Source: Sphingobacterium micropteri
Lineage (GTDB): Bacteria > Bacteroidota > Bacteroidia > Sphingobacteriales > Sphingobacteriaceae
DNA: 64,000 nucleotides
NCBI RefSeq assembly: GCF_014692515.1
Contig: NZ_JACOIK010000008.1
Location: 227,464 to 291,463, forward strand
Direction: 5' to 3'
The position numbers and the translations under genes are program-made. Of the stretch, positions 44,206 through 51,891 are shown one piece after another. Positions within the stretch are counted from its first letter, which is position 1, and the number at the start of each line of letters is the position of its first letter. The notes beneath the pieces are model-generated. The model searched no databases and was not told the origin of the DNA. It saw nothing but the letters and a program-made list of their open reading frames with translations.

Positions 44206-45797
44206 TGATGCAAGCACATAAAATACCGATTTTCAAATCCTGGGTATCTGAATGGGTGGCGAGATCCGTCATATTTGCTATTCTGATGACCTGTCTGTTT
44301 AGCTTCGCTTTTTACAGCAGTCCTATTGCAACGATGGGATTTTACGGTATACAGCCCACCGATGTACAATATGGCATGGTCGTAATCTATGGTTCTACCG
44401 TTGCTTTCTTAGCACTTGACTTTCGGATCGTAAAATATTTTGCACCTAGGAAATATTTACTGATTGCCCTTGCCGTAAATGCAATATGTTCTGTGCTTTG
44501 TTTTCATTTTAAAGATTGGACATTGTTTGTTATTTGCCAGTTTTTTCAAGGAATTACCTGTGCGTTGATGTCAGGCATCGTCTTGCAACTCATTTTCCCA
44601 CGGTTACAGTCTGTACGTGCCCGTGTGATTGCTTTTAGCATACTGTATGGCAGCATACAGATTGCCGTTCCTTTTTATTCAATTTTTACCAGCTTGGTCA
44701 TTCATTCCTTTGATTTTAACTGGCTATTCTATGGATTTGTTACCATACTTATCATGCTAACAATTACCGTATTGCTAACAATGAACAGTAAAGCCCGATT
44801 TACCAAAAAGATTCCACTTTATCAGGTGGATTGGATAGGCTATCTGTTTTATGTATCTTTTATCTTAATCTTGGGATACATCCTTGTATATGGGCGACAA
44901 TTGGGATGGTTCGGTAGTTCATTAATCACTACGCTTAGTGTAATCAATGTACTTATTCTTTCACTTTTCATCGTTAGAGAATTGAAGCTTAAACGACCAT
45001 TAATCAACTTACAGATTTTCAAGACCAAGAATTTTGTCATTGGGTTATTACTACTTTTTACATTTTATATTTTTAAAGGGAGTACAGGACTTGCCTACGG
45101 CTATCTTGAAGTCATTTTAGGAAATGACCCACTGAGCACCATTCCTATATGGACATCTGTAATTTTAGGAACAACAATGAGTATGTTCGTTACTTCCAGA
45201 TTTGTTTTGATGGGGTATAACCTGATAAGAATGATTATAGCCGGTTTTGGCATAATGGCGATTTATTATGCTTATATGATATTATTTGTTTCTGTACAGG
45301 GCGAAACAATTGATTTCACTCTACCGATGTTTATTTATGGTGTAGCAACAGGCGTCTTATTTGTTCCGATTGTTTCGTTTACCGCTTCATCAGCACCTCC
45401 CAAAATCGCGATCAATGCATCGCTTGTTGGTATCTTAGCAAGGTTCACTGGTTTTACAGCAAGTCTGGCACTGAATAACGAACTTCAATTATTTGCAAAA
45501 TCAGGAGTTCGGGAAAAGGTTCGGGAAGCACTTACGGAAACCAACCCTCAATTACCAGCTACCTTACTGGATATTCAAAATCAATATATGAATGTAGGAA
45601 ACGATATATATACCTCAAAAGCAATATCCACAGGCTATTTTAATCAAATGGTAGGTCATCAAATTTTGGCTCGTGCTACCAGAGATTATTACGATTGGAT
45701 GCTGACAGGTGTGATTTTCGTAATTGTTGTTTTACTCCTCTTACCACAAATTCAACACGTTGTTTTGAGATTAAGAAAAGGTAATATCCCTTATTAA
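44205..45797 (+). CDS. EmrB-like MFS drug transporter (DHA2 group)
   Basis: A 530-aa inner-membrane transporter with about 14 hydrophobic spans, the DHA2 pattern. The first loop after span 2 is atypical compared with EmrB (no clear GxLaDrxGrkxxl motif), which fits the divergent Bacteroidota members. It is coupled to the adaptor by a 1-bp TAATG overlap and is last in the operon. A cassette terminator read from the opposite strand lies 5 bp past its stop. Substrates are unknown; lipophilic drugs are usual for the family. Confidence 0.88.
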   Translation: MMQAHKIPIFKSWVSEWVARSVIFAILMTCLFSFAFYSSPIATMGFYGIQPTDVQYGMVVIYGSTVAFLALDFRIVKYFAPRKYLLIALAVNAICSVLCFHFKDWTLFVICQFFQGITCALMSGIVLQLIFPRLQSVRARVIAFSILYGSIQIAVPFYSIFTSLVIHSFDFNWLFYGFVTILIMLTITVLLTMNSKARFTKKIPLYQVDWIGYLFYVSFILILGYILVYGRQLGWFGSSLITTLSVINVLILSLFIVRELKLKRPLINLQIFKTKNFVIGLLLLFTFYIFKGSTGLAYGYLEVILGNDPLSTIPIWTSVILGTTMSMFVTSRFVLMGYNLIRMIIAGFGIMAIYYAYMILFVSVQGETIDFTLPMFIYGVATGVLFVPIVSFTASSAPPKIAINASLVGILARFTGFTASLALNNELQLFAKSGVREKVREALTETNPQLPATLLDIQNQYMNVGNDIYTSKAISTGYFNQMVGHQILARATRDYYDWMLTGVIFVIVVLLLLPQIQHVVLRLRKGNIPY

Positions 45798-45801
45798 AAA
45801 C

Positions 45802-45833
45802 AAAAAACTCCCGAGGCATACACCCCGGGAGTT
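45802..45833 (-). terminator. Terminator of the four-gene cassette
   Basis: An 11-bp stem, AACTCCCGAGG (45806-45816) / CCCCGGGAGTT (45823-45833), with six A on the plus strand at 45802-45807 giving the minus-strand U tract. The same wobble pair as in the other two copies shows that it works on the minus strand. Confidence 0.88.
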
Positions 45834-45864
45834 CAAAACAACAAAAACAAACCAAAGAAACTTA

Positions 45865-46044
45865 CTAATTACGTCTTCGCCTTCGCCGTCTGCCTTCGAG
45901 AAGCCGACTGGTCAGGTAGCTGACCGCAGCACCTATGACAGCTACCAATGCCGTGTGCAAAAGGTTGCTCCAGTCAAAGCTGTTCCAGAGCGAGCAGATC
46001 GTACCGCCAAGCGTACCAAACTGCACATTACTCATCATCCGCAT
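45865..46044 (-). CDS. Holin-like small membrane protein
   Basis: A 59-aa protein starting at the ATG at 46044, which follows AAGGAGG by a normal distance; a longer frame to 46089 lies inside the upstream gene. One hydrophobic helix (about 28-44, LLHTALVAVIGAAVSYL) is followed by a tail of eight Arg, the usual charge pattern of small holins. It overlaps the 64-aa gene by 17 bp and is last in the cassette. Holin identity is inferred from form and from the DUF5675 neighbour; a toxin or membrane-anchoring peptide would look similar. Confidence 0.6.
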   Translation of the reverse strand: MRMMSNVQFGTLGGTICSLWNSFDWSNLLHTALVAVIGAAVSYLTSRLLEGRRRRRRRN

Positions 46045-46222
46045 CACTTCCCTCCTTTCTTTCCGCTTCAGAATCATCTTTTCCGTCATCCATCACCTGC
46101 TCGATGATGCCTAGACCTACCGCGATGTATTTCAACACGCTCATGGCCTTCGCGGGAAGCTTGATCGGCGCCAGCAGTACCACCTGTACTGCTTGGCTGA
46201 TTTTCCGGATGATCTTTTTCAT
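46028..46222 (-). CDS. Small amphipathic protein of the cassette
   Basis: A 64-aa protein with an N-terminal basic amphipathic helix (KKIIRKISQAVQVVLLAPIK), a short hydrophobic segment (MSVLKYIAVGLGIIEQV), and a very acidic C-terminus (DDGKDDSEAERKEGSDADDE). A GGGAGGGG ribosome site lies inside the end of the DUF5675 gene, whose stop it overlaps (ATGA). It probably sits on or in the membrane. The family is not recognised. A fragment of it survives in the remnant at 36961-36991. Confidence 0.6.
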   Translation of the reverse strand: MKKIIRKISQAVQVVLLAPIKLPAKAMSVLKYIAVGLGIIEQVMDDGKDDSEAERKEGSDADDE

Positions 46223-46632
46223 CGCCCCTCCCGGATTAAAAGAAACACTTCATCTCCCCGATCCCAGAGACTATAAACCAAAGCCTTAAGTTTCGCTAAG
46301 GCTTTACGGCTTTCCGTGCCTTTTCCCTCACCGGTAAGTTCCGTGACAGGTGCAATACAGCCCAGCAATTGCTTCATGGCGTTGTTGGCCGCGTGGATCA
46401 AAATGGCTTCGCGACCGAGGACGGCGGGTATACCGATCTGCTCACCATGCTTGGTATACTTCCGTTTTTTCAGCTTATAACATCCCTCCGGGATACAGCT
46501 TAAACGCTGTATGTTATTCCGGTCGGGCAGCTCGATCGTATGGCAGATTTTCTTGCCGTCGAAGTAAATCGTTCCGTTGGTTCCCTGTTCTCCGTAAGTC
46601 CGTCGGAGAACCAAGGTGCTTTTCAATGCCAT
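46219..46632 (-). CDS. DUF5675-family protein
   Basis: A 137-aa protein. TNGTIYFDGKKICHTIELPDR, IPEGCYKLKKRKYTKHG and EAILIHAANNAMKQLLGCI fit DUF5675, with its IHxGN-like segment and IPxGxY turn. The fold is often beside phage lysis genes and phage-like particles and may act on peptidoglycan, but no activity is established to my knowledge. It starts 1 nt after the FN3 gene stop and overlaps the next start, so all four genes are translationally coupled. Confidence 0.72.
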   Translation of the reverse strand: MALKSTLVLRRTYGEQGTNGTIYFDGKKICHTIELPDRNNIQRLSCIPEGCYKLKKRKYTKHGEQIGIPAVLGREAILIHAANNAMKQLLGCIAPVTELTGEGKGTESRKALAKLKALVYSLWDRGDEVFLLIREGR

Positions 46633-46633
46633 C

Positions 46634-47257
46634 TTATCTCACCAAAATATTTGCATTGTCACTCCAATCCCCTGTGCCCTGCGTATTCAAAGCACGCACC
46701 CGCACTTCGTATCGTTCAGCTACCATCAGCGGTGCGATGATATTGGCTCGGGAAGAACTTGTTACGAGACGTTCACTCCAGTCACTCTCTCCCTGCAACC
46801 GGTATTGATACTCATACATCAATACGTTCCGCTGTTTCTCAAAATCTAACCTCACCTGTCCGGATTGCCTCCCATCGCTCAGCTTTAGGCTTTCTACTTT
46901 CAACGGTACCTGTACGCTTCCGTTAGCACCATTCGTAGGGAACCCCGAGCTCAACAGCGTAGATAAGTGTCCATCTGCCGTTCCGTTTACATAATATGCC
47001 AATTGGCGCAGTGCAGCCTCCAGTGGCAGGCGGCTTTCATTTTTGAGGGCCGTTTCCTCTGGTGAACCGCGACGCCTTGCGGCTGACAGCTTCGCCGAGA
47101 AATCGTCCAGCAGTTCCTGTACCGATTCCAATGTCGGTGTCGGTTGTTCGAAATGTACATTGTCTGTCATGGCACCGATGATCGTTGCAGCGGTTACCAT
47201 GAGCTCATCGTCTTTCATTCGTGTAAAGCCGATAAGCGCTTTAAATTTTATAGCCAT
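46634..47257 (-). CDS. Protein with C-terminal fibronectin type III domain, first in the cassette
   Basis: A 207-aa protein without a signal peptide. Residues about 1-110 are helical (FTRMKDDELMVTAATIIGAM, SVQELLDDFSAKLSAARRRG). Residues about 115-207 form an FN3-like beta sandwich (VRLDFEKQRNVLMYEYQYRL, APLMVAERYEVRVRALNTQG, TGDWSDNANI). It leads the four-gene cassette. The promoter at 47298-47325 is preceded by unusual repeat arrays. It may be a surface or particle protein exported without a Sec signal, helped by the holin-like partner; this is inference. Confidence 0.68.
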   Translation of the reverse strand: MAIKFKALIGFTRMKDDELMVTAATIIGAMTDNVHFEQPTPTLESVQELLDDFSAKLSAARRRGSPEETALKNESRLPLEAALRQLAYYVNGTADGHLSTLLSSGFPTNGANGSVQVPLKVESLKLSDGRQSGQVRLDFEKQRNVLMYEYQYRLQGESDWSERLVTSSSRANIIAPLMVAERYEVRVRALNTQGTGDWSDNANILVR

Positions 47258-47297
47258 TTTTTTGCTTTTTATGTTCTCCTCGCGAGATCGAACAGTA

Positions 47298-47325
47298 CAA
47301 ACGTAAAAAGCAACCCTGCCTCAAA
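47298..47325 (-). promoter_or_regulatory. Promoter of the four-gene cassette
   Basis: On the minus strand, TTTG (47325-47322), a 16-bp spacer, then TACGTTTG (47305-47298), an exact TAnnTTTG. The ATG follows 40 bp later. The 10-bp repeat array starts 3 bp upstream of the -33. Confidence 0.6.
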
Positions 47326-47328
47326 TGA

Positions 47329-47368
47329 ACTTTTGATAGGATTTGATAGAAATTGATAAGATTTGATA
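47329..47368 (-). repeat. Four tandem 10-bp repeats abutting the cassette promoter
   Basis: Read on the minus strand the units are TATCAAATCT, TATCAATTTC, TATCAAATCC and TATCAAAAGT, with an exact 10-bp period and invariant TATCAA. They end 3 bp before the -33 element. One unit per helical turn places all copies on one DNA face, as in an activator array or extended UP element. Two degenerate units recur at 48545-48561. Confidence 0.75.
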
Positions 47369-47389
47369 AAAATTAACCGGAAAAAGCGC

Positions 47390-47746
47390 GATTATGTACA
47401 TGTACATAGCGCCTACCTCCATGTAGTTAGCCGCTTTGTCACTATAGATAGCGAACAAGTCAAGGCACATAATCGACAAGTACAGGGACAAACGTCATAA
47501 GTCAGGCAACAACACGACCAAGTCCCCGGAGTTAATCAACACGTCAGTTTACATAGGCGACAAGTCCTGTGCATGCATCGCAAACGCAAGGATCATAACG
47601 TCCAAGTCAGGGAAGAAAACCATTTCCGCACCGGACAATGTCGATGCCGCAGGCAACATCATCGCTCAGTCATGGGACAACATCAATAAGTCACGTGCAG
47701 ACATCAACATGTACAAGTACATAGCCACGCTGATTATGCAAAAAAA
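47390..47746. repeat. Degenerate 21-bp-period repeat array, about 17 units
   Basis: The core AAGTCAGG or a close variant recurs in register: AAGT starts at 47457, 47478, 47499, 47520, 47562, 47604 and 47688, and weaker forms fill the missing 21-bp slots (47436 TTGT, 47541 ACGT, 47667 CAGT, 47709 ATGT). Most units begin CGAC/CAAC and end near ACAT. On the plus strand one frame is open from 47448 to the TAA at 47769, coding degenerate heptads such as NKSRADI and DKYRDKR, but it has no early start codon and upstream units contain stops. A 16-bp palindrome, TATGTACATGTACATA, is at 47393. Confidence 0.75.
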
Positions 47747-47784
47747 GCATGACAAGCATGCTCCATAAGTTTTTAATTTTGATC

Positions 47785-48321
47785 TTATTGTTTTTTCGTA
47801 TAGACGTACTGCGGTGCGTTACGTCCCTGCACCACCTTGCCATCGGCGTCCAACTCGAATAGCCTATCTTCGCCGATTCTAAGCTTCAAGTCGGTATCTT
47901 TACCTTTAAGGTGGATGGCGGATGCATTTTGGATCAATTCGTAAAGTCCGTTATCTTCTAGCGTTTTATTTTTACCCAGATAGGTACTGCTTATTCTATA
48001 CGTACGATCATTATTGATCACGATGGTCGTTTGTATGCCTTCACAATCCTCACAAGGGACCGTTCCTTCGTAAGTTCCCTCGAAATCGCTGGGGTTGACC
48101 GACACATCCGTGGTCGCTACATCCGCATCCGCTGGCGTGCCAGCCTGATCTCCGGGCGCCGCGCTACCCTGGGTGGCGTTTTCAGTAGTATTTGTTGCAG
48201 TGCCATCGTTCGCTTCACGATTTCCTGAATCGCCGCATGACCACGCGCATACTAAACCTAATAAACATATGTACATCCAGTTGGATCTTCGGATTGTGGG
48301 CTTTTTTGAAATCATAATCAT
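47785..48321 (-). CDS. NlpE-like (copper-resistance N-terminal domain) lipoprotein
   Basis: A 178-aa lipoprotein. The lipobox-like VCAWSC (Cys29) is followed by a low-complexity Thr/Ala/Asp linker (about 35-78) and an NlpE N-terminal domain: GTYEGTVPCEDCEGIQTTIVI (Cys90 and Cys93 form the CxxC), then RTYRISSTYLGKN. NlpE in enterobacteria senses lipoprotein and disulfide stress; Bacteroidota have many paralogues of unknown role. It is flanked on both sides by copies of the 21-bp array, which suggests the gene was inserted between, or bracketed by, a duplication. Confidence 0.82.
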   Translation of the reverse strand: MIMISKKPTIRRSNWMYICLLGLVCAWSCGDSGNREANDGTATNTTENATQGSAAPGDQAGTPADADVATTDVSVNPSDFEGTYEGTVPCEDCEGIQTTIVINNDRTYRISSTYLGKNKTLEDNGLYELIQNASAIHLKGKDTDLKLRIGEDRLFELDADGKVVQGRNAPQYVYTKKQ

Positions 48322-48544
48322 CTATTTATTTAAAAATATACTTTACATCTGCTGTCACTGCTCTGTTCCATTACGTACAAGAGCCTTTAAAAACAAGACA
48401 AGACAGGGTCGCGATTGGTTCTCCTATTTTTCACTTCGGGTAATAACCCCCGAGCATTAAAGTAGAAAACAAATCGTTACCGTATAAATACAGCATACGC
48501 ATTGCGCTGTCTTTATCGTGTAAGCTTACCCAGCTCCATATTAG

Positions 48545-48676
48545 CGTTTGATAGGATTTGAATAACATGTCGATGCCGCACCGCATACCATCGATCAGTC
48601 ATCTGACAACAACGACAGGACACGCGTACTGGCACCAACATGTATAAATAAATCGCCGCACTGATCAAGCGAAAAA
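48545..48676. repeat. Short second copy of the array region
   Basis: Two TTTGATA/GATTTGA units (48545-48561) are followed directly by sequence matching the last five 21-bp units of the long array: CATGTCGATGCCGCA, ATCAGTCAT, GACAACA, CCAACATGTA and a CACTGATCAAGCGAAAAA end align with 47637-47746, with about 70% identity and a single 2-bp insertion. The middle 12 or so units are absent. There is no cassette promoter next to it. Confidence 0.72.
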
Positions 48677-48679
48677 ACC

Positions 48680-48982
48680 TTATATCTTTCCGCTTCTCCT
48701 ACTTTTCTTCAATGCTTCGATTAAATCTTCTTCAAAATACAGATCGCCACCGCTCAAACGCATGGGATCGAGTATTTCTTTTTTCAGATTACGGTTGTAG
48801 GTCGGTTCGGTCATATTCGTCTTCTCCAGTACCTGTTCTTTTGTCCAGATGTGGCGTTCCTTCAAAGGCAGGCGCTGTTGCCGCTTGATATCGACGAGTT
48901 CGCGAAACAAGTTGACAAGTTCGCTCAATGAGTTTTTAATGCTTGTTAATAATTCGATTACATGATTCAGTCCGCTTTGCAT
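48680..48982 (-). CDS. Small helix-turn-helix protein
   Basis: A 100-aa protein: an N-terminal helical segment (about 5-35, likely coiled coil, HVIELLTSIKNSLSELVNLF), then a winged-helix or excisionase-like segment (WTKEQVLEKTNMTEPTYNRN, then ILDPMRLSGGDLYFEEDLIE) and a basic tail. It is close to the MerR-like or excisionase HTH proteins common in Bacteroidota accessory DNA. It is preceded by the inverted repeat at 49026-49042 and followed by the short array copy. It could regulate the array-linked cassette. Confidence 0.65.
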   Translation of the reverse strand: MQSGLNHVIELLTSIKNSLSELVNLFRELVDIKRQQRLPLKERHIWTKEQVLEKTNMTEPTYNRNLKKEILDPMRLSGGDLYFEEDLIEALKKSRRSGKI

Positions 48983-49025
48983 AATTGGAATACATTAAAA
49001 AAGCAACAGCCGAACAGCTTCCGCA

Positions 49026-49042
49026 TGGTCAATGCATGACCA
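49026..49042. promoter_or_regulatory. Inverted repeat upstream of the small HTH gene
   Basis: TGGTCA (49026-49031) and TGACCA (49037-49042) around ATGCA, 44 bp upstream of the HTH start. Possible operator for the HTH protein itself. Confidence 0.35.
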
Positions 49043-49088
49043 GCCCACTCCTGTTGAATAGGTTTACAAAATATGGGATATTTAAACG

Positions 49089-50042
49089 TTAACGCAACGG
49101 AATGAAGCTATCCCAACCTTCGTACGTCATTCCGTCATTATCAGCCAAAAAATCCTCTACCACGCCTTTCTTCGCGGGCCCAATCTTACACATCTTGTCC
49201 AATTCTTCCGCTGGTATCTTTTGCACCATGCGGCTGTATATTGTCCTGGTCAATTCGACATGCGATCTTGGTTTCTCTATGGGATAAGCCACCAGCAGCA
49301 TATTGATGCAGTAGTACTTCGATATCTTGATCATCCAGCGGTCAAGCCCCCGCGCTTTCAGTTCTTTCAGAATGTCGTCTGCCCGCAGCTTATCGCCGTC
49401 GTTCAAGTACACATAATATTCTTTAGAATGTGTTTTTATCGCCACTATATCGAAAAAGCGAACCCAAAGACCTTTCGTGTGGTCAAATACGGGACCTAAA
49501 CCCTTACGCTTCATTAAATGCTGAAACAGGGTATACAATCCCGCCCGTTCATCTATATCGGGAGGCAGCACCTCTTTGATCTCTACCACCTTCTGCGGAA
49601 AGCTGTTTTTCAACGCATATTCGGGACGAAAAAGCAGCAAACCGGTATAACCGCCAACCAATAGCACAAAAACAGGTAGGTAATCGCGCATATAGGCAAA
49701 TACGACTGCCTGCGTATTCGGTACAATGGAAGCCGCGCACCAGATAAACGTCATATGCACGATCACTACCGGAACAATTGCCCATAGGATATATCCCAGT
49801 TGATGTCTGTACGATAATGAAATGGCTTCCGTTTCCAGCCCCATGTTATGCCGCTTACGCAATACTCTGCCGTACTGCCTGCCTATCCAGATCGCATACG
49901 CCCAAAAACCAGCAATGGTGATGAGCAACAACGGAATTAAGTTGGGGCTTTCTAAACGTGCAACAATATCAGCGTCCCATACCTTCAGGTTGAACAGCAG
50001 AGCAATAACGAATGCATAGCGCAAAAAAACAGGCTTCTTCAA
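49089..50042 (-). CDS. Membrane protein with C-terminal LytTR-like DNA-binding domain
   Basis: A 317-aa protein with four predicted membrane spans (about 8-22, 35-54, 85-107, 120-140), a linker, and a C-terminal domain (about 190-290) with LWVRFFDIVAIKTHSKEYYVYLNDGDKL and ILKELKARGLDRWMIKISKYYCI, the LytTR pattern of strand, strand, then RxHRSfiVN-like turn. It would be a one-component, membrane-bound regulator. It is divergent from the plus-strand genes at 50266 onward. The target is unknown. Confidence 0.7.
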   Translation of the reverse strand: MKKPVFLRYAFVIALLFNLKVWDADIVARLESPNLIPLLLITIAGFWAYAIWIGRQYGRVLRKRHNMGLETEAISLSYRHQLGYILWAIVPVVIVHMTFIWCAASIVPNTQAVVFAYMRDYLPVFVLLVGGYTGLLLFRPEYALKNSFPQKVVEIKEVLPPDIDERAGLYTLFQHLMKRKGLGPVFDHTKGLWVRFFDIVAIKTHSKEYYVYLNDGDKLRADDILKELKARGLDRWMIKISKYYCINMLLVAYPIEKPRSHVELTRTIYSRMVQKIPAEELDKMCKIGPAKKGVVEDFLADNDGMTYEGWDSFIPLR

Positions 50043-50265
50043 AATTTCTAAGTTGGTTTACGGGTTATAATTCGAACCTAAGATAATAAATTTCCTTAAA
50101 CAACGATGCCCCATGGGGAAATTTTTGTCAAAAAGACGATTATTTATCGGCCTGCTATTTAAGATTAATCTTTAAAAAAGCCCATTTCAGTCCTATTTGC
50201 TCCGATAATTCTTGGGATCAGTACTGAAAACCACTTACTTGCCTGCTTCATCAAAACAATACGTT

Positions 50266-50658
50266 ATGAAATACAGCTTTGACAATACCGGCGTTGCTCA
50301 GAAGCAAGCGTCGGTCGTAGGACTTCCAGATGCCGAATTAGGGGCGGAAGTAACCTTTATCCGTACCGATTTTAAAGGGTGGATGCGCGACTCGTTCGAC
50401 CTGCTCCCTCACCAGGATCAGCAACTGGACATCATGCCTGCCGATTTTACGTTCCGGTTGGCAAACGCCATTGCCGATCACTACGAAAAGCGCATGATGG
50501 TGCAGTTTAACAAAGAGACGCGCGCAAAAGAAGACAGTGACGATATTAAAGAACTCATTTTATTTGGCTTGGATGAAGTCACCTTTACGCTTGGTTCAAC
50601 ACCGAGCGTGCTCGTTCCGGAACTGGCCATCTTTATCCGTTACAAACAAACCCTTTAA
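50266..50658 (+). CDS. Conserved-looking protein of unknown function
   Basis: A 130-aa protein; I use the ATG at 50266 rather than the upstream TTG. No signal peptide. The middle (MRDSFDLLPHQDQQLDIMPA, then FTFRLANAIADHYEKRMMVQ) is helical and the C-terminus is beta (LVPELAIFIRYKQTL). Family not recognised. It precedes an AraC gene by 105 bp in the same direction. Confidence 0.5.
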   Translation: MKYSFDNTGVAQKQASVVGLPDAELGAEVTFIRTDFKGWMRDSFDLLPHQDQQLDIMPADFTFRLANAIADHYEKRMMVQFNKETRAKEDSDDIKELILFGLDEVTFTLGSTPSVLVPELAIFIRYKQTL

Positions 50659-50763
50659 TATCATTAGTATCAGCCATTCCCTCGGGAGCCAGCCGAACAG
50701 TGCTCCTGGGGGATACTTAAAATCCTTTACCTTTCATCCTTAATAAACTAATAAACTAACCTT

Positions 50764-51759
50764 ATGAAAAAAAGCATGCATCTGGGCTTGCATGAATACT
50801 TTAACGAAGTAGACTCACCAGCCTATTTAACCAACATTGAGCGTAGCATAGCTATGCGCCACGCCGAAGAAACCTACTGGAAACACCAAAGTGAAGAAGT
50901 TATATTACAAGATTTTGACGGCCTCCAAGGATACCTTTACTTTATCGATATCGTACTGGATGACGAACGGCACATTCCCTTCGAAATAGACCATCCTGAT
51001 CTCCATATCCTGTATGTTCTGTCGGATAATGACACGGTAAGTATCGTCGATCAGCAGACTGATGCCGTCTGCCAAGTCCCCAGCGAACGGGCGATATATC
51101 TATACTTACCATCAGATGACTACCAATTTAACCTACCAAAAGGCTTCACCAAGATATTCGGCTTTTATTTCCGTGCTTCCATTTTTCGCAGAGGAAATGA
51201 AAGAGCCTATGATTTTCTCCATCCATTGCTTGATGCACACCGACAGCAGTCTAACCTGCCGCTAGCCAGCAGAGACTTTATGGTGGGGCCCAAAACACGG
51301 TATCACATCGAGTGGCTGTGTGAAAATCTGCACCCGACGCAACTCAACAACGATCATTTCATTTCGGGAAAAATCCTGGAGCTTATCGAACTCTCGCGTA
51401 TCAAGATCTTGAGCGAAGACAGCAAAATCAGCCACGAACTTCGTATCGCCCAAGAAGCCCGTGAACTTCTAATCCTGTATATAGCACACGACGGACAAAG
51501 CACCCAGCTGAAAAAACTGGAAGAAGCCTTGGAACCGACACTCTCCACAATAAACCGCTTCCACAAGACGTATTTTGGTAAAACGTTACAACAGCTTCGG
51601 GATGATTTACTGCTCGATAGAGCGTGTGATCTGCTACGTTCTGGATTGTCACCCACGGAATGCGCTTACGAGCTTAACTACAACTCACCGGAGTCCTTCT
51701 ATCATTTCTTTAAGAAAAACAAGGGGTTAAGCCCTCTGTCCTATCTTAAAACTTTATAG
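50764..51759 (+). CDS. AraC-family transcriptional regulator
   Basis: A 331-aa regulator with an N-terminal sensor region of about 220 residues and a C-terminal HTH pair (about 235-328). KKLEEALEPTLSTINRFHKT and SPTECAYELNYNSPESFYHF, then KNKGLSPLSYLKT are the HTH signatures. A tripled CTAATAAACTAA-type leader precedes the ATG at 50764. The likely targets are the MauE-like and DUF6520 genes downstream, by position only. Confidence 0.85.
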   Translation: MKKSMHLGLHEYFNEVDSPAYLTNIERSIAMRHAEETYWKHQSEEVILQDFDGLQGYLYFIDIVLDDERHIPFEIDHPDLHILYVLSDNDTVSIVDQQTDAVCQVPSERAIYLYLPSDDYQFNLPKGFTKIFGFYFRASIFRRGNERAYDFLHPLLDAHRQQSNLPLASRDFMVGPKTRYHIEWLCENLHPTQLNNDHFISGKILELIELSRIKILSEDSKISHELRIAQEARELLILYIAHDGQSTQLKKLEEALEPTLSTINRFHKTYFGKTLQQLRDDLLLDRACDLLRSGLSPTECAYELNYNSPESFYHFFKKNKGLSPLSYLKTL

Positions 51760-51891
51760 AATTTCTTCCGGATTATTCTTATCATTCCCTATCAGTTCGG
51801 GATATCATTTACTATCAGTAGATGCGTCTTTTCGTACTATACTTTTGTATCAGGCACTGGTTCATAAACGCCAGCGCTTGATATAAAAGAA

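Noticed and set aside
46350..46849. Plus-strand frames of 66-152 codons across the cassette
   Set aside because: They are antisense to the DUF5675 and FN3 genes, which have overlaps, ribosome sites and recognisable folds.
45865..47257. Prophage
   Set aside because: Only lysis-like and FN3/DUF5675 genes are present; there is no integrase, terminase, capsid or tail gene within 15 kb.
47390..47746. CRISPR array
   Set aside because: Units are 21 bp in all and degenerate throughout, with no alternation of constant repeats and unique spacers, and no cas gene is present.
47390..48676. Diversity-generating retroelement template and variable repeats
   Set aside because: Two related segments exist, but there is no reverse transcriptase gene and the differences are not limited to adenines; the copies also differ by deletion of whole units.
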